64,000 nucleotides of DNA, taken from assembly GCF_034661295.1 (NCBI RefSeq), contig NZ_CP141062.1:372001-436000 (forward strand), written 5' to 3'. The translations under genes were made by a program, and so were the position numbers. The notes beneath the pieces are model-generated. The model had not been told where the DNA came from. It did no database searches and saw nothing but the letters and a program-made list of their open reading frames with translations. The DNA comes from Faecalibacter sp. LW9 (GTDB lineage Bacteria; Bacteroidota; Bacteroidia; Flavobacteriales; Weeksellaceae). Shown here in pieces: positions 62,919 through 64,000 of the stretch (the stretch's first letter is position 1; each line of letters begins with the position of its first letter).

Positions 62919-63935
62919 ATGAAAAAAATCTTGGTAACGGGTGGTTTGGGGTATATCGGATCGCATACTGTTGTCGCATTACAAAATGCTGGATATGAAG
63001 TCATCATTATTGATGATTGTTCAAATGCAGAAGAAAATTTCTTGGAACGTATCACTTCGATTACACATCAAAAACCTGCTTATTTTAAAATTGATTTGAA
63101 GGATGAAAATTCTGTTCGTGATTTTTTTCAAACGCAACATGTGGATGGAATTATTCATTTTGCAGCCTATAAAGCCGTAGGTGAATCGGTTCAAAAGCCT
63201 TTAATGTATTACCGTAATAATTTAGTGGGACTTATAAATGTATTAGAATCGATGCAAGATTTTAATGTCGATAATATCATTTTTAGTTCATCTTGTACAG
63301 TTTATGGTCAGGCTGACCATATGCCAATTGATGAGCAAACACCATTAAAGAAGCCCGAATCACCTTACGGAAAAACGAAACAAATGGGCGAAGAAATTTT
63401 AGAAGATTTCTCAGCTGTATCTGGTAAAAATGTAATTTGTTTACGTTACTTCAATCCAGTAGGAGCTCACGAATCGGCTAAAATTGGAGAGTTACCTAAA
63501 GGTATTCCAAACAATTTGGTACCTTATGTGACACAAACGGCAGCAGGTATTCGCGAATGTTTATCAGTTTGGGGTGATGATTATCCAACTCGTGATGGAA
63601 CTGCAATTCGTGATTATATCGACGTAAATGATTTGGCAGATGCACATGTAAAAGCGATGTCTCGTTTAATCGAAAATAAAAATAAATCGAATTTAGAATT
63701 CTTTAACTTAGGAACCGGAACTGGTTCAACAGTTTTAGAAGTTGTAAATGCATTTCAGGATGCAAATAATATAAAAGTAAATTACCAAATTCAGGGTCGT
63801 CGTGAAGGCGATATAGTAGAAGCGTATGCAAATAATACGTTAGCTAAAACAGAATTAGGTTGGGAACCAACAGTTTCTTTAGAAGAGTCTTTACGTAATT
63901 CTTGGAAATGGGAACAAGGTTTAAGAGCTGAATAA
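62919..63935 (+). CDS. galE: UDP-glucose 4-epimerase
   Basis: A 338-residue short-chain dehydrogenase-like enzyme that interconverts UDP-glucose and UDP-galactose with bound NAD. The Rossmann motif is GGLGYIGSHT; SSSCTVYG gives the catalytic Ser/Thr and SPYGKTK the Tyr-Lys pair. RYFNPVGAHESAKIGE and DGTAIRDYIDVNDLADAH are typical of GalE. It stands immediately downstream of the IS. Confidence 0.95.
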   Translation: MKKILVTGGLGYIGSHTVVALQNAGYEVIIIDDCSNAEENFLERITSITHQKPAYFKIDLKDENSVRDFFQTQHVDGIIHFAAYKAVGESVQKPLMYYRNNLVGLINVLESMQDFNVDNIIFSSSCTVYGQADHMPIDEQTPLKKPESPYGKTKQMGEEILEDFSAVSGKNVICLRYFNPVGAHESAKIGELPKGIPNNLVPYVTQTAAGIRECLSVWGDDYPTRDGTAIRDYIDVNDLADAHVKAMSRLIENKNKSNLEFFNLGTGTGSTVLEVVNAFQDANNIKVNYQIQGRREGDIVEAYANNTLAKTELGWEPTVSLEESLRNSWKWEQGLRAE

Positions 63936-63944
63936 TATAATTTT

Positions 63945-63977
63945 AAAAAAATCCGAAGACAATGTTCGGATTTTTTT
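63945..63977 (+). terminator. Intrinsic terminator after galE
   Basis: AAAAAAATCCGAA / TTCGGATTTTTTT with a 7-nt loop. Confidence 0.9.
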
Positions 63978-64000
63978 ATTTCTATTTCTTTTTCAAAATA

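Overview
The window is a 64 kb piece of an AT-rich chromosome from a member of the Bacteroidota, class Flavobacteriia, most likely Weeksellaceae (Empedobacter/Chryseobacterium-like; the genus is a guess). The evidence is: a type IX secretion (gliding-motility type B) C-terminal sorting domain; a TamL lipoprotein beside a SpoU methyltransferase; a transketolase split into two genes; the rsfS-ftsH-LUD-cdsA-psd order; near absence of Shine-Dalgarno sequences; and many copies of the Bacteroidota -7 promoter element TAnnTTTG upstream of genes. It is mostly ordinary housekeeping chromosome, with one insertion sequence, one broken transporter gene and one cluster of small dispersed repeats.

Layout. 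1-16 kb: truncated tamL, an rRNA/tRNA methyltransferase, a secreted serine hydrolase, a 1468-residue T9SS-exported surface protein, an OppC-type permease with the tail protease Prc, surE, and gyrA followed by a TPR protein. 16-29 kb: rpmH (52 codons), ftsE, two glycosyltransferases with a small membrane protein, kdsA, hemN, hpt-adk, pyrD, obgE, a YbaB protein, a rhomboid protease, an ATP-grasp/DinB pair and an NRDE protein. 29-45 kb: clpC, the RNase P RNA gene rnpB, split transketolase with a secreted protein gene between its halves, a sodium/solute symporter broken by one amber codon, recR with a phosphoribosyltransferase/HAD pair, a His-rich lipoprotein, psd, cdsA, a LUD protein, ftsH and rsfS. 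45-64 kb: birA, idi, a PTPS/QueD-family enzyme, a peroxiredoxin, a YiiX-type amidase, gcvT, uvrC with an AddA-like helicase-nuclease, an outer-membrane barrel protein, a BlaI/BlaR1 pair, waaA, a DegT aminotransferase, an intact IS1182-type element and galE.

Functional themes are envelope building (TamL, KdsA, WaaA, GalE, DegT aminotransferase, two glycosyltransferases, Psd/CdsA lipid synthesis), protein quality control (Prc, ClpC, FtsH, rhomboid) and DNA maintenance (GyrA, RecR, UvrC, AddA-like). No CRISPR array, prophage, toxin-antitoxin pair or tRNA gene was seen. The most interesting items are regulatory or structural: a set of genes whose -7 element lies only 4-9 nt before the start codon (possible leaderless mRNAs), an unannotated small-RNA-like locus at 49.6 kb, tandem BlaI-type operators, REP-like repeats with inverted ends at 58.5-58.8 kb, a structured rpmH leader, and the amber-interrupted symporter.
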